NCBI RefSeq assembly: GCF_001659605.2
Contig: NC_035164.2
Span: 10,130,994-10,194,993 of the forward strand
Source of the DNA: Manihot esculenta
Lineage: Eukaryota > Streptophyta > Magnoliopsida > Malpighiales > Euphorbiaceae
DNA: 64,000 nt
Direction: 5' to 3'
Under the pieces are notes generated by a model, which saw nothing but the letters and a program-made list of their open reading frames with translations, did no database searches and was not told the origin of the DNA. Positions 33,801 to 44,594 of the stretch are shown one piece after another (within the stretch, counting starts at the first letter, position 1; every line of letters begins with the position of its first letter). The position numbers were made by a program, and so were the translations under genes.

Positions 33801-36460
33801 TTGTTATGTTTGAAATGTGGACTAGATTTGACAAAAATGAGCTGTCCGACTTATGGCATTGTACACTGGGATGGACATGTTATTAGAACCAAATTAGGTT
33901 ACGACTATGTTGGTGGTCAGCACAATTTCTTCCGTATGAAACGAAGGTTGACTTATGAGGATCTTCTTTTGAAAATAGTTCGCTCTACAAATTTGTCAGA
34001 CCATAATCAATTCATATGCAAGATTGAATATGGGAAACCAATTATTAGTGATAACGATTACAAATTTGAACTAGTTCAGCTGCTCAATGATGATGATGTA
34101 GAGATGATGTTCGATTACGTATGTTTATGAGGATCTGAAAGCATAATTTTTTATATCGATGTCGTTAGAGATATTCACAGAAATCAGAAAGATGATTGTG
34201 CTGGTCCCTCTTATATTGATGATTTACAGAATTCACACTGTATTTTGTGTCTGAATATTGAAGAGCAAGATGAAATTATAGTATGTCCAACTAATCCATT
34301 TTGTACTGAAGACTTTAACCTGAATAGTGTTGATAATATTGTCAATGAAGTTGTTGATGAAGATGATGAATATGTTGATTTAGAGAGGTTATCTGATTCT
34401 GACATTAACGAGTATGAAAGTGATTGGATTGAGGACGACGAATTATTATCAGCTGATGATAATGTTGTTCCTCAGTATACTAATCCTATTTTGCCACTTG
34501 TGCATCCACCCCCATTTTCAGAAATAGATTTTGAATTAATGCGTGTAGACCTTTACGCAAAGCCACCGACTGGTATGTTTTGGAATCCGAATAAAGAGTT
34601 TTCCGTTGGGATGATTTTTCTGAATAAAGATGTTGTCATAGTAGCAGCAAAGGAGTATCATTTGCGTAGACATCATAAGTTTTGCTCTGATGAGACCAAG
34701 AAAAAAACATATAGTATTAAATGCAAATATAAAAAACATAACTGTAAATGACATCTGCGTGTATCAATGAAGGAGGGATATGAGGTTTGGAGAATTGTAT
34801 CGTATGATGGGCTGCATACATGTTCTAATCCAATGGTTGAAAAAGACCATCCTCAATTGGATAATAAATTTATGTCAATTTATTTTGCCTATGATAGAAG
34901 AACAGCCACATATTAAAATAAAAATACTTCAGACAGAAGTTAGAGATAAAATTGGATATGAACCAACATATTCAAAGACATGGAAGGCAAAACAATTTGC
35001 AATTAGGAAAATTTTTGGTGGATGGGATGAATCGTATGGAAGGCTCCGTAAGTACATGAATGCTGTGTGCCACTTCAATCCTGGTTCAATCTTCGTAATT
35101 GAAGATGATCCCCATTACATAAACGATTGTTTGGATCGTACTTCTCGTGTATTTGATCGCATGTTTTTGGCTTATCGTCAATCTATTGAAGGATTCAAGT
35201 ATTGTCGATCAGTAATTTTTGTTGACAGTACATTCCTATACGGTAAATATAGTGGGTGTATATTGTGTGCAACAGGGCTTGATGGAAATAATCAGATATT
35301 TCCATTGGCTTTTGCAATTGTGGAGAAGGAGGATTCAGATAATTGGGGATGGTTCATATCTTGTTTGAGAGCTTATGTCACAGAACGCGAAGATTTATGT
35401 GTCATTTCTGATTGTCACATTGGAATTAAGAAATCTATGGAACAAGATTGGTGGCAACCACCAAGTGGACATAATCGATACTGCATACGGCACATTTTGA
35501 GCAATTACAACACAAAATTCAAGAATGCAATAATGAAGGAATGTTTGCGAAAGGCTGGTAAAACATCATTTGCGATTACTTATTTTAAATTTAAAATTTT
35601 ATTGTATATAACCTATTCATATTCAATAATATATTTTTACCGTAACAGCTAATCATAACCAAAGGAGGAAATTCTATGACGCGATGAATAAAATTAAGGA
35701 AGTAAATCTCGAGACCTTTGAATGGGTTGTGAAGATTCCTTTGGAGAAGTGGACTCGTTCCCACGATGGTGGGAAGCGATATGGATCAATGACGACTAAC
35801 ACCATTGAGTCTGTCAATGGAATGTTGAAAGGCTTTCGAGCTTTGCCTATTACAACAATGGTTGAAAAAATATTTTATCAATGTGCGCATTATTTTGATA
35901 CTCGAAGGAGTCAATTTCTTTGGCAGCAACAAGATGGCTATAGATTCACCCAGTCAACTGGTGAAGTTATACAAAAAAATGCACAGTCAGCAAATGGCCA
36001 TCGTGTTGCTACATTTAATCGTGATGATTTGGTTGTCGAAGTCCGAAGTGCAAAAACAGGTAAAAAACAAGTTGTTAAGCTTATAGAAGGGACCTGTAGT
36101 TGCAGTAAATTTCAAGAGATGCGTATCCCATGTTCACATGCCATAGCAACATGCATGTCGAGGTCTGTTGATTATGAGCAATTCGTTGATAGCTACTATA
36201 CTCTCGAAAGGTCACTTAAATGTTATGAAGATATGTTCATTCCATTAGGTAATTCAGACTATTGGCCTGCAGATTATGAATTACCTCTAATTCCAAACAA
36301 GAACCGAATTAGGAAAAAAGGGTGACCAAAGTCATCGAGGATCCAGAATGAAATGGATTGGAGGGTAGCAAAAGTTAATATTCCCGGAAAAAATCATTGT
36401 TCTATATGTGGCCAATCGGGACATAATAAAAAGACATGTACTGTGAATAAAATTTTATGA
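33801..36460 (+). pseudogene. MULE transposase, copy 2
   Basis: The same architecture as 26059-28716: acidic N-terminus, DNA-binding module, MULE domain (here FVDSTFLYGKY, so DGT has become DST), SWIM finger (CSCSKFQEMRIPCSHAIA) and CCHC knuckle (CSICGQSGHNKKTC, ending at 36460). Lesions are mostly private to this copy: TGA at 34128-34130, Trp to TGA at about 34749-34751, a 2-base loss near 34872 and CGA to TGA at 36323-36325. The intron acceptor before the SWIM exon is AG here (about 35648). Length and domain order match full MULE transposases. Confidence 0.9.
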
Positions 36461-36539
36461 TTTTCACATGGCCTATTTTCTGCAAATATCTGTAATAGTC
36501 ATAACACTCTAATAGACAAATTTATAGTCATAACACTAA

Positions 36540-37048
36540 TAGACAAATTTATAGATCCAAACAGTTGTTCATGGTATGGTCACAAGCGATATTTTTCAAA
36601 TCAACCAACTAATAGTTGTTTGGAACAAGGTTTTGCTAACCATATATTTGTCGGATATCATTCCACAAAAATTTTTGATTTCGGAAATGCGACAATTGCT
36701 CCTCAACCTGATTGGCAACGTTTGTGGGAGATTCGATGCGAATTAGAAGCTTATTGTGGCTACCATGAGTTGCCTATTCCAAAAGCTACATCGACACACA
36801 TGGCTCGCAATATATGTAAAGATGTTAAGAAACTCAAGGATCAACTACTTAAGGAAATTAGGCTTATGGAAATGAGGCTGGATAAATATCATGCTGAACA
36901 AAGTGAATTTCCAAGTGTATACGACGATAGTCAGTTATCATATTCCAGCAATATCAACGTACACGATAATGACTTGTCTGATTATAGTGACAATGATTGT
37001 GGCGATTTTACAAAATATGTGCCACATTGTCTACCAAAATGCTGTTGA
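36540..37048 (+). CDS. Small MULE ORF with coiled coil and acidic tail, copy 2 (open)
   Basis: An open frame to 37048, 142 codons from 36620; the 'M' there is TTG, and the same frame reads upstream through DPNSCSWYGHKRYF, so a spliced start nearer 36540 is likely. It has an aromatic N-terminal part (HIFVGYHSTK, PDWQRLWEI), a probable coiled coil (DVKKLKDQLLKEIRLMEMRL) and an Asp-rich end. It lies between transposase and PMD gene in both copies. Function unknown; it could be an extra exon of either neighbour. Confidence 0.5.
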
Positions 37049-37246
37049 AATGTCTACATGCATTTATCGTGTTATGTAATATGTTAGGGTTTAGAAGGTA
37101 AGGTTTATGTCATTATCACTTGTACCAAAACAAAGAATTGCTTTGTAAATTCACATTATTTTTTTATTTCTGTTATGTTATCCTCATGTCTAGCAATTAA
37201 CATTATTGACATAATTAATTGATAGTTGTAATAACCCTTTGCAGGA

Positions 37247-37735
37247 ATGGAGTGCTCAAATGACAATAGATTATTCATCAACCCAGGACCACGTGATACT
37301 TCATTGCTATATCTCCAAGCATCTCATAGGTCCCAAGTCGTGTGGGATGATCCACAAGAGGCTGGTGTAATCACATGCTGACGATCCTCTACCGTATTAC
37401 ACGGTCATGATATTGATAACAGGCTTATCCCTTATCTCCATGCTAGTGGATTTTACGGAGCTGTTCGATTAGGCTTCTTCCACTTAGATCACCACCTCAT
37501 AATGGCTTTGGTTGAGAGATGGAGACCAGAAACACATACTTTTATGTTACCCCATGGAGAGTGTACTGTTACACTTCAAGATATGGGACAAATATCTGGA
37601 TTGCCTATTGATGGCAATGCTGTTACTGGGACTACAGGACAGCCTTGGCAATTGCTATGTCAAGATTTGCTTGGGTTGGTCCCGAATCGTGAAGTTATGA
37701 AGGGAAATACTGTTGCACTCACCTGGTTGAGAGAT
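37247..37735 (+). pseudogene. PMD gene of MULE copy 2, truncated
   Basis: After an acceptor (TTTGCAG) the ATG at 37247 starts MECSNDNRLFIN and the PMD N-terminus. A TGA at 37379-37381 follows ITC in the same place as in copy 1 and precedes a CGA, so it fits CGA-to-TGA decay. The frame then runs through LVERWRPETHTF and LQDMGQISGLPIDG to NTVALTWLR, where it is cut and fused to intron sequence of the Do-like gene. Less than half of the PMD core remains. Confidence 0.85.
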
Positions 37736-39505
37736 ACTGCCATTTATGTTTTGTGCAATATGATGCTCTGAGTTTATAACTGTATGCTACTTTTTTTAGG
37801 TTGTTGCACACCTATCAAATGGTAATTCATTTGATTGTCAAATCTTGGCATTTGATTTCCACTATAATATTGCTGCCTTAAAGATCCAGTCAGAGTCAGA
37901 TGCTCCACTCCCAACTGCATGCTTGGCACATTTGGATGATTCTATCTCAGTTGATCCCAATCAGCTTTACATTCCTGAAGAAAAACCTTTTCAGCTTCTC
38001 CCACATTCAAAATCATTTAATCTCATCCCTGGGGATACATTAATTGTGCTTGGACGTTATTTTATAAAGCCATATGATGTCATGGCTACTATTGGTGAAT
38101 TCAGGTAAAGCAATATAGATTAACTCTGCTGTTTAATTTAATTATATGTCGGACATATGCACTTTCTCTATTATGAGCTATTATATAGTGTAACTGTATT
38201 TCCAATATGACTATACCTAATTGCTATCTTAATCACTGACATTATTCTTTTTTCTTTTGGTCTCAATCGCTGTGAATATGATTGTAAAGAGCTGTTGAGG
38301 GTGAACTGCCAAATCACAAGAGTAATTTCCTCTCCCCCATTTGTCCCTTCCCTCTCTACTTTGCTTTACTTTGTGGGTTTTCCTTTTGCTTATATTCATT
38401 TGGTAAGACACATTGAAGTTTGGTTTTACTAAGGTGATAGATCACTTGTCAACATTTGTTGTGAAACTGGTATACATTTTATTTATAATGAATAAGGTCT
38501 TGCGTTTCCGTTGTAACATATATATTTTCTTTTGTAGTGTGGCATTGGGGGCCCATTTATCAACTATTATGGGGAAGTTATAGGAATCTGTTTTCATGAT
38601 TTGGGTTTTACTCCTTTTTTGCCAATTAATGTAGCTTCCAAATGGTGGGAGCACTACAAGAGATGTGGGTATGCACCAAATCTTTCTAGCTATCATTTTA
38701 CTGTCAAATGAATAATGCACGTGTCTGTTATGTTTAAATCTCTTTTCTTTTTGTTCTTATCATTTTATTAAAGCAAATAGCAAAAGGTACCTCATGTCTC
38801 GCATTTGGAGACATTTCAAAATATTTATAAAAGAGACACAAGGCTTTTTATATAATCATGGTTTTAGATAATGGCTATCATGTTATTTTATGGTGTTATT
38901 TATAGTTCTTTGAGGGGTTTGTTACTTATTACCCTGTTATTAAAAGGCATCTTGTGGGTTGCATAGGGAACAACAATTACAAGTGTTAATGACAGTTATT
39001 TGGAATTAAGCAACGGTAATGGACATTACCCCCAATGATGCATTTGGTAAAAAAAAGCATGCACACTGTTTTCCTGACGTGTAATATTTTTTTCTTCCCC
39101 TTCTAGTTCCTTTTGAGATGCACTTGGCAATTATTTTAAGTTTTCCTTTTAGAACTTGAGGTAATTACTGGTCATGTGTGATAAGTTCCATCAAATCTTA
39201 ACTCTAATTTATTTTTAATTGATACACTCAAATAGTCTAATGGGGTGCATATATCACCCTTCTTTTAATTAACTACAGAACCTTAAGTTAACCTTCTTCT
39301 TTGTCATGATTTCTAAATCACGAGTGTAAACCTGTCTTATTTAGGACTTCTTTGGCCTTAATGCTATATCTAAATGCACTCTGTGGAATTTTGGAAAATT
39401 TTCCATGTGTATGGTCAACACTAATGAAAGAACTAAAAGTGGGTAGATGATATCCATTAATATTCAATCTAAACATTTTATGAGATGTTTCTATGGTAAG
39501 AAATT

Positions 39506-41061
39506 TGTTATGTGCCCTTGAATAGGATCTCGTCGTAGGTCGATTAACTAGAAAATCCTCCTCTTGCCGGACTGACTTTTCCTTGTTAATATTTCTACTT
39601 TTCTTTGAGTAACCTATTGTGGAATAAATTGAGAACTCGTTTGAAAAAATTTTCAGATCTCATAAACTGATGAATAATATTTTCTAAATGTTTTATTCAA
39701 TAATCTCAAATGCCTTTTTATAGTGAAAGCTACATTTAGATTGTATCAACATTTGAATTCAAAATACTTACTATTTTCTATTAAAAATTAAAAATTTAAC
39801 TAAAGATAGCAACTAAAAAATCAAATTAGAGATAACAAGCTAAGATACTGATCTTATTTGTTGCAACCACTTTGATTAGAATCTATTAAATAGAAGGATA
39901 ATGCGTATCCATAACATTATCCCCTTCTTTGAGAAAAAGCTGACCTCAAGCTTGTCCTCGGTCATCTTATTCAATAATAGGAGACCTTGGATCCTTCAAC
40001 TCCATCGAAAATAATTTTTTGTATTGATTGTTAACAGAATATGTCTTATCATAGTTATAGCAGAGACCTTTAGCTTGATGTTCAACCATTTTTGTCCTGC
40101 TAAGTCTTTTGACAAATGGAGTTGAGGTGCTTTCGACATTTGAAGACGCTCCATTATTGCCAGAAGATGGTGTAGACCCTTGAAATTCAAGACCTGTAAG
40201 GTGTCATCATTAAATCAAATTGTTGTTTCTTCTCGAATGTTCGTGCAAAATTCATTGTTGTAACTAAATTAGGAGGGGTTTTAGTTCCACCTTAAGCCGA
40301 ATAGTCTTCGACAATCTCGCAGTAAAAAAGTCAACTTGTTGGTTGGTTCAAACAATTGTTGCTCTTGCCAATAAGGATTGAAATTAGCGTTGATAAATCT
40401 TCTACTGATTCAACTTGCTTCAAATTCACCAACTCCCCCAAGGGATTGCTATGAAAAGGACTACTAAATCGCAAGTTGCAGTTCTCCTTGAACACTTGCC
40501 ATGTCATTTTAGGTTCTTCTTGTTCAAGTCTATAATACCAAAATTGAGTCTCACCCATAAGATGGAAGGCAACTAGATTGACTTTATCTGTTTAGTTTCG
40601 TATATCTAGGCACTACAGAATGATCATTATTTGGTTGGACAATTTTGTTGACCGCTACTCGTTCCATCTTGGTTTTGGTTTGCTCCTCTATTGAAGGTGC
40701 GAATGAGCTCCGAAACTTAATGAGCCCCGGCTCTGATACGAAGTGGTTATATGCCCTTGAATAGGATCTCGTCACAAGTCCATTAATTGGAAAATTCTCC
40801 TCTCGCCAAACTGATCTTCCCTTATTAATGTTTCTACTTTGCTTTGAGGAGCCAATTGTAAAATAAATAATTTGAGAACTCATTTGAGAGAATTCTCATT
40901 TCTCATAAACTGATGAATAATATGATCTCAAGTGTTTTTTTATAGTGAAGGCCAGCAACTAAAAAATCAAATTAGAGATATCAAGCTAAATACTGATCTT
41001 ATGTGTTGCAACCACTTTGATCAGAATCTATCAAATAGATGGATAATGCATATCCATAACA
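39506..41061 (-). mobile_element. Small gypsy-derived element in intron 6 of copy B
   Basis: Two direct repeats with TGTTATG and CATAACA-type ends (39506-39916 and 40744-41061) flank about 830 bases. CGTATCAGAGCC, the primer binding site complementary to tRNA-Met, adjoins the right LTR on the minus strand, so the element reads leftward. The only coding part is gag-like. The left flank ends AAATT and the right flank begins AATTT. The related copy C has the uninterrupted site near 63673-63690, which confirms insertion. It lacks pol and would need help to move. Confidence 0.85.
40331..40730 (-). pseudogene. Gypsy gag fragment
   Basis: MGETQFWYYRLEQEEPKMTW and LRFSSPFHSNPLGELVNLKQ are hallmarks of the plant gypsy capsid domain (retrotrans_gag). 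The frame is open for 75 codons, with related sequence on both sides in other frames. There is no zinc knuckle and no pol. Confidence 0.8.
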
Positions 41062-42565
41062 AATTTACAATGCAATATAAATGAGATAGCATAGAGTTCA
41101 TATTTTTCTAGAGATTAGTTGGTCTATCATTCCCATTATCTATGTTGTGTATTTTTTTGTGGCAAGTGTTCTGTAAGGTGTAATAAATTTCATCCTATTC
41201 CATCATATAATTTATATTTTAGATATTACGCCCTTTTAAAGGCGAATTTTACTGTCCTCGCTATAGGGGCAATTTATGCATTCAGCTGATCAAAATCTAA
41301 CCATTGCTATTCTAATGATTAATGTTGTGGCCTAGGGAACCCGCCGACCTTGGCTTGGAATGGAAGTTACTAACCTTTATGCAGCTGATGTGAATATTTT
41401 AGAGAAGATCATTCAAAAGTTCCCTAACGTATTTAAGGGGGTCATTGTTGAAGAGGTATTGTCTTGTTTCATGCAACTTGTTTCTAAAGGATCGTAGTAC
41501 TTTGGCTAATACCGTTATCCTCAGTCATAGTTGTATAAAGTTCGAGGGACACGAGGGCTTTGGGGTACCTTAGGCTTAGGTTCAAGGGACCTTTCAGGAT
41601 TGAGGCACATGTTTATATAAAATTTGCATAAAAGAATAGTTAATTTTCATTCTATGCATAAGCAGCAAATACTGAATCCAAGGCTGATAAAAAAAGATCA
41701 TCAATGATTCCATTAGATATAGTGGCATTAACAATTTCTAGCTTCTTGCAGGTCAAAAGAAAAAGAAAAATTCTCTATCTTCATCCTTCAAGCTCTATCA
41801 GCGCACCATAGTTAATTTAACACTAAAAGAAGATTACTACTGTATTGGGCTTATTTGTTTTGCAAAAAACATATATGAGAAAACATTTTTTGATAAAAGC
41901 ATTTTGAGAAAATAACTTATTTTCCATTGTTTGGTTGCAATCCTTGAATTAGTTGGATTTTTTCAACTTTTGGAATGTGCCCAACTATAAGATTATTTAA
42001 ACCTCTTAGAACCTCATTGTTTTCTGTGTAATATTAAAGTATGGGACAAAGACAAAAAGAAAAGGATAAATTATGGTAGTCGATGGTAATTAGTTGATAA
42101 ACTGATATGTATTTACATGGCTATTTTTAATGTTATGGGTTACTTTTCTTTTAGGCCTTGTTTGGTTCAAATGTGTCTTGTTTGGTCCAAATCTGTCACT
42201 TCTTGAGAAGTCACTTCCCAGGACCTAACTTAACTAGGTTGGGGTAGGTAAGCTATTTCCCCCCACCAAGGGAGGAAAAAAACTTTTCATTAACTGCAAT
42301 ACGAAAAGTGGAAATAGTGATGGGAAAAAACTAGTTGCATAAATAAGAAGTGGAAACTTCATGGAGGTTGAGTAGTCAAAGGCCTCTCTCTCCCAGAGCC
42401 AATACATTTTTTTTTTGCAAGGTTTTGATTTAGGAATGGTCTTATTGACCTATCAATTGAGACTTCATTATTATCTCTTTTCTCTGTAATGTTCCTCCAC
42501 TGCGCCCTTGGATGTTGCCTCATCAATACTTTTTGTTTACTTTACATTAAGCATGGAATTGTGAA

Positions 42566-42877
42566 TGTTGAATCCCACATCAGTCGTGGAAAGGGGTAAT
42601 GTGCCCCTTATATGAGCCATAGGCACTCCTCTCCCTTGAGCTAGCTTTTGGGGTGAATTAGGCCTGGCCCAAATTTAACATGGTATCAGAGCCTCCCCAT
42701 CTAATGTTGGGCGCCCCATAAATGTGTCACGCACCAGTAAAAAATTCTAGGCGTGAGGGGATATGTTGAATCCCACATCGGTTGTGGAAAGGGGTAATGT
42801 GCCCCTTATATGAGCCATAGGCACTCCACCCCTTGAGTTAGCTTTTGGGGTGAGTTAGGTCTGGCCCAAATTTAACA
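42566..42877 (+). mobile_element. TRIM (terminal-repeat retrotransposon in miniature), complete
   Basis: Two LTRs of about 115 bp (42566-42680 and 42764-42877) begin TGTTGAATCCCACATC and end AAATTTAACA. A perfect primer binding site TGGTATCAGAGCC follows at 42681-42693, and a purine-rich tract (GGCGTGAGGGGATA) precedes the second LTR. The interior is only about 83 bases. The 5-base target duplication GTGAA flanks it at 42561-42565 and 42878-42882. Copy A has the empty site near 21297-21310. It is noncoding and must use another element's enzymes. Confidence 0.95.
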
Positions 42878-43985
42878 GTGAAAATCAGTTCACGTGCATG
42901 TAAAGTGTTAAAAGTTCAGCTTGCCTTCCCAACATTGTTGAATTTAACATATGTCAATCAGTTATTTATTTGAGATAATTACCTAGGGAACTACTAGAAG
43001 AGTTTTTCAATTTCATGATTTTGTTGTGCACGGTGAAAACGGGGACATAGATGAAGACATTATTGAGTGTCATATGATTCATAGCCTTCTCAAGTTGAAT
43101 CTAACTGATGCAGATGTTCTTCAGTATTTTGTCTTACCTTGATGCACTCTGTGACCACAATAGTGTTTTAATTTCATCTATATATATAGTTTAGTAAGTG
43201 GAATTTATAACATATGCTTTACTTATTTGTAGTTTCTGGTTACCATCCTAAATGAAGTTTGACAAATATATTTGTTTATTAGTATTCCCTCTTGAATCTA
43301 GCTAACTAATTGCTTATTGTTTTGATTGTTATTTTAACCTATTAATCATTCTTTTCAAATGCTTGATTTGTGGATAAAGTATAAAGCATAGTTCAAACTT
43401 TTCCAATGAATGTTAAATCAGTGTGTTTACTATGTGCTTATCTTTCCTAATTAATTTATTCTTTCTAATTGGATATTGGATGATTCTACCTATTAACTGT
43501 CAATAGGTTATGGCGGGCTCATCTGCTGATTCTGCTGGGATAAGTCCCAATGATGTTATAGTTCAGTTTGGAGGAAAAACAATAAAAAGTTTTTTGGAGG
43601 TACAATACTTTTCTAGTTGTCAATTAACAAATACCTGTACTTATATGCAGTAATGAAAATAGGCATTGGTCTTGTTTTTCTTTAATTCCAAATCGGTATC
43701 AGTTATTTGAAGCAATGTGGGATAAGGTTGGGGATCCAGTGGAGGTGATTGTGATACCAGCAAGTAATAGTGTTCCTTTGCGTCTTAGTATGGTGGTGGA
43801 TGAGGCTACATCAAATAATTTGTATAGGTAAACTCCCTTGTGCCTGTTGTTGTCTCAACATGTTTATGGAAAGTAGAACCATGTAATTGCATGGGCATGG
43901 TAAATACTATGATGTTGTTCAACTTCATTTTACATTGATGATTCCTTTCTTGGTCAGCTGGCCACTTTGGGAACATGCGAGATGA

Positions 43986-44579
43986 TATTGCGATCCGTGG
44001 AAGTCGCAGGTGATAGGTTTTTGATATGTGGTTTATGTTTTTATTGCCATTGTTGTAGTGTAGTCCACGGCTTCATTTTCTGCTTTGTTTTGTAGATGAT
44101 GATGGTGATGGCAGATAAGATAATGAGCTTATTAATGTATTGCCACAACATTCTGAGATTTAATAAAAAGTTTGATCAAAGGATATTTTTTTTTTTATTA
44201 GGGAATGCAAGATACCTTACAAAATACATCACACTTATATGGCGTTTTATGCAATAAACTAAAATAACAATTACGAAGAGAAAAACAATAGCCTCATGAA
44301 AATTAATTCTTATTTTTTTAAAGCACAATCATATTATCCACATTAACGTGAGATTCAGTATTTAATTAAAAAATTTTAATTAACTAATTAATTTTTCATT
44401 TTTAATCCTTAAAGTTGAATCAAACTTAATATATTAAAATTTAGTTCATAGTTGATATGATTTTAAGATATAATTATCTAATTTTCCTCCTCCTCCTTCA
44501 ATATTAAATAACAGTAAATTTATTTTTTTATTGTTATTTTTAATCAATCATAACTCTTTCTTCTTGTTTTCATTTTATT
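43986..44579. other. AT-rich 3' flank of copy B
   Basis: It includes an untranslated tail of copy B (to about 44170) and AT-rich DNA with no recognised gene. Confidence 0.5.
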
Positions 44580-44594
44580 GCTCTGATACCAAAC
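44580..44594 (-). other. Primer binding site next to chromovirus LTR
   Basis: The minus strand reads TTTGGTATCAGAGC directly after the LTR end. This makes the LTR at 44595-46102 look like a 5' LTR on this side although pol lies on its other side. Confidence 0.75.

Larger units (their letters stand above)
30889..37735 (+). mobile_element. MULE copy 2 (right arm of the inverted pair, 3'-truncated)
   Basis: It begins with the same terminal sequence as copy 1 (GGGCTTTTTGCAAATTTAAG) and carries, on the plus strand, the accessory gene, hairpin block, transposase, small ORF and first part of the PMD gene. It stops inside the PMD core at about 37734, where gene copy B begins. 31164-37733 pairs with about 24660-30888 as an inverted repeat; 30889-31163 is the unpaired loop. 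The right-hand terminus is not present. Confidence 0.85.
37734..43985 (+). pseudogene. Do-like (DegP/HtrA-family) pseudoprotease gene, copy B, 5'-truncated
   Basis: Exons: 37800-38104, 38261-38321, 38538-38668, 41336-41455, 43507-43599, 43703-43827 and 43958-43985 (ends WPLWEHAR). They give the second half of the protease fold and a full PDZ domain. The catalytic Ser site reads CGIGGPF rather than GNSGGP, and the Asp position in FDFHYNIAALKI is Asn, so the family would not cleave peptide bonds. Exons 1-3 are gone. The acceptor before 38261 reads GG (AG in copy A), and exon 7 has lost one C (CCC at about 41340, CCCC in copy A), so the PDZ frame breaks. Best read as a decayed tandem duplicate of copy A. 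Confidence 0.85.

Noticed and set aside
37502..37771. Fused PMD/protease protein across 37735
   Set aside because: The open frame runs into intron sequence of the Do-like gene and stops at once; the fusion is a deletion scar.
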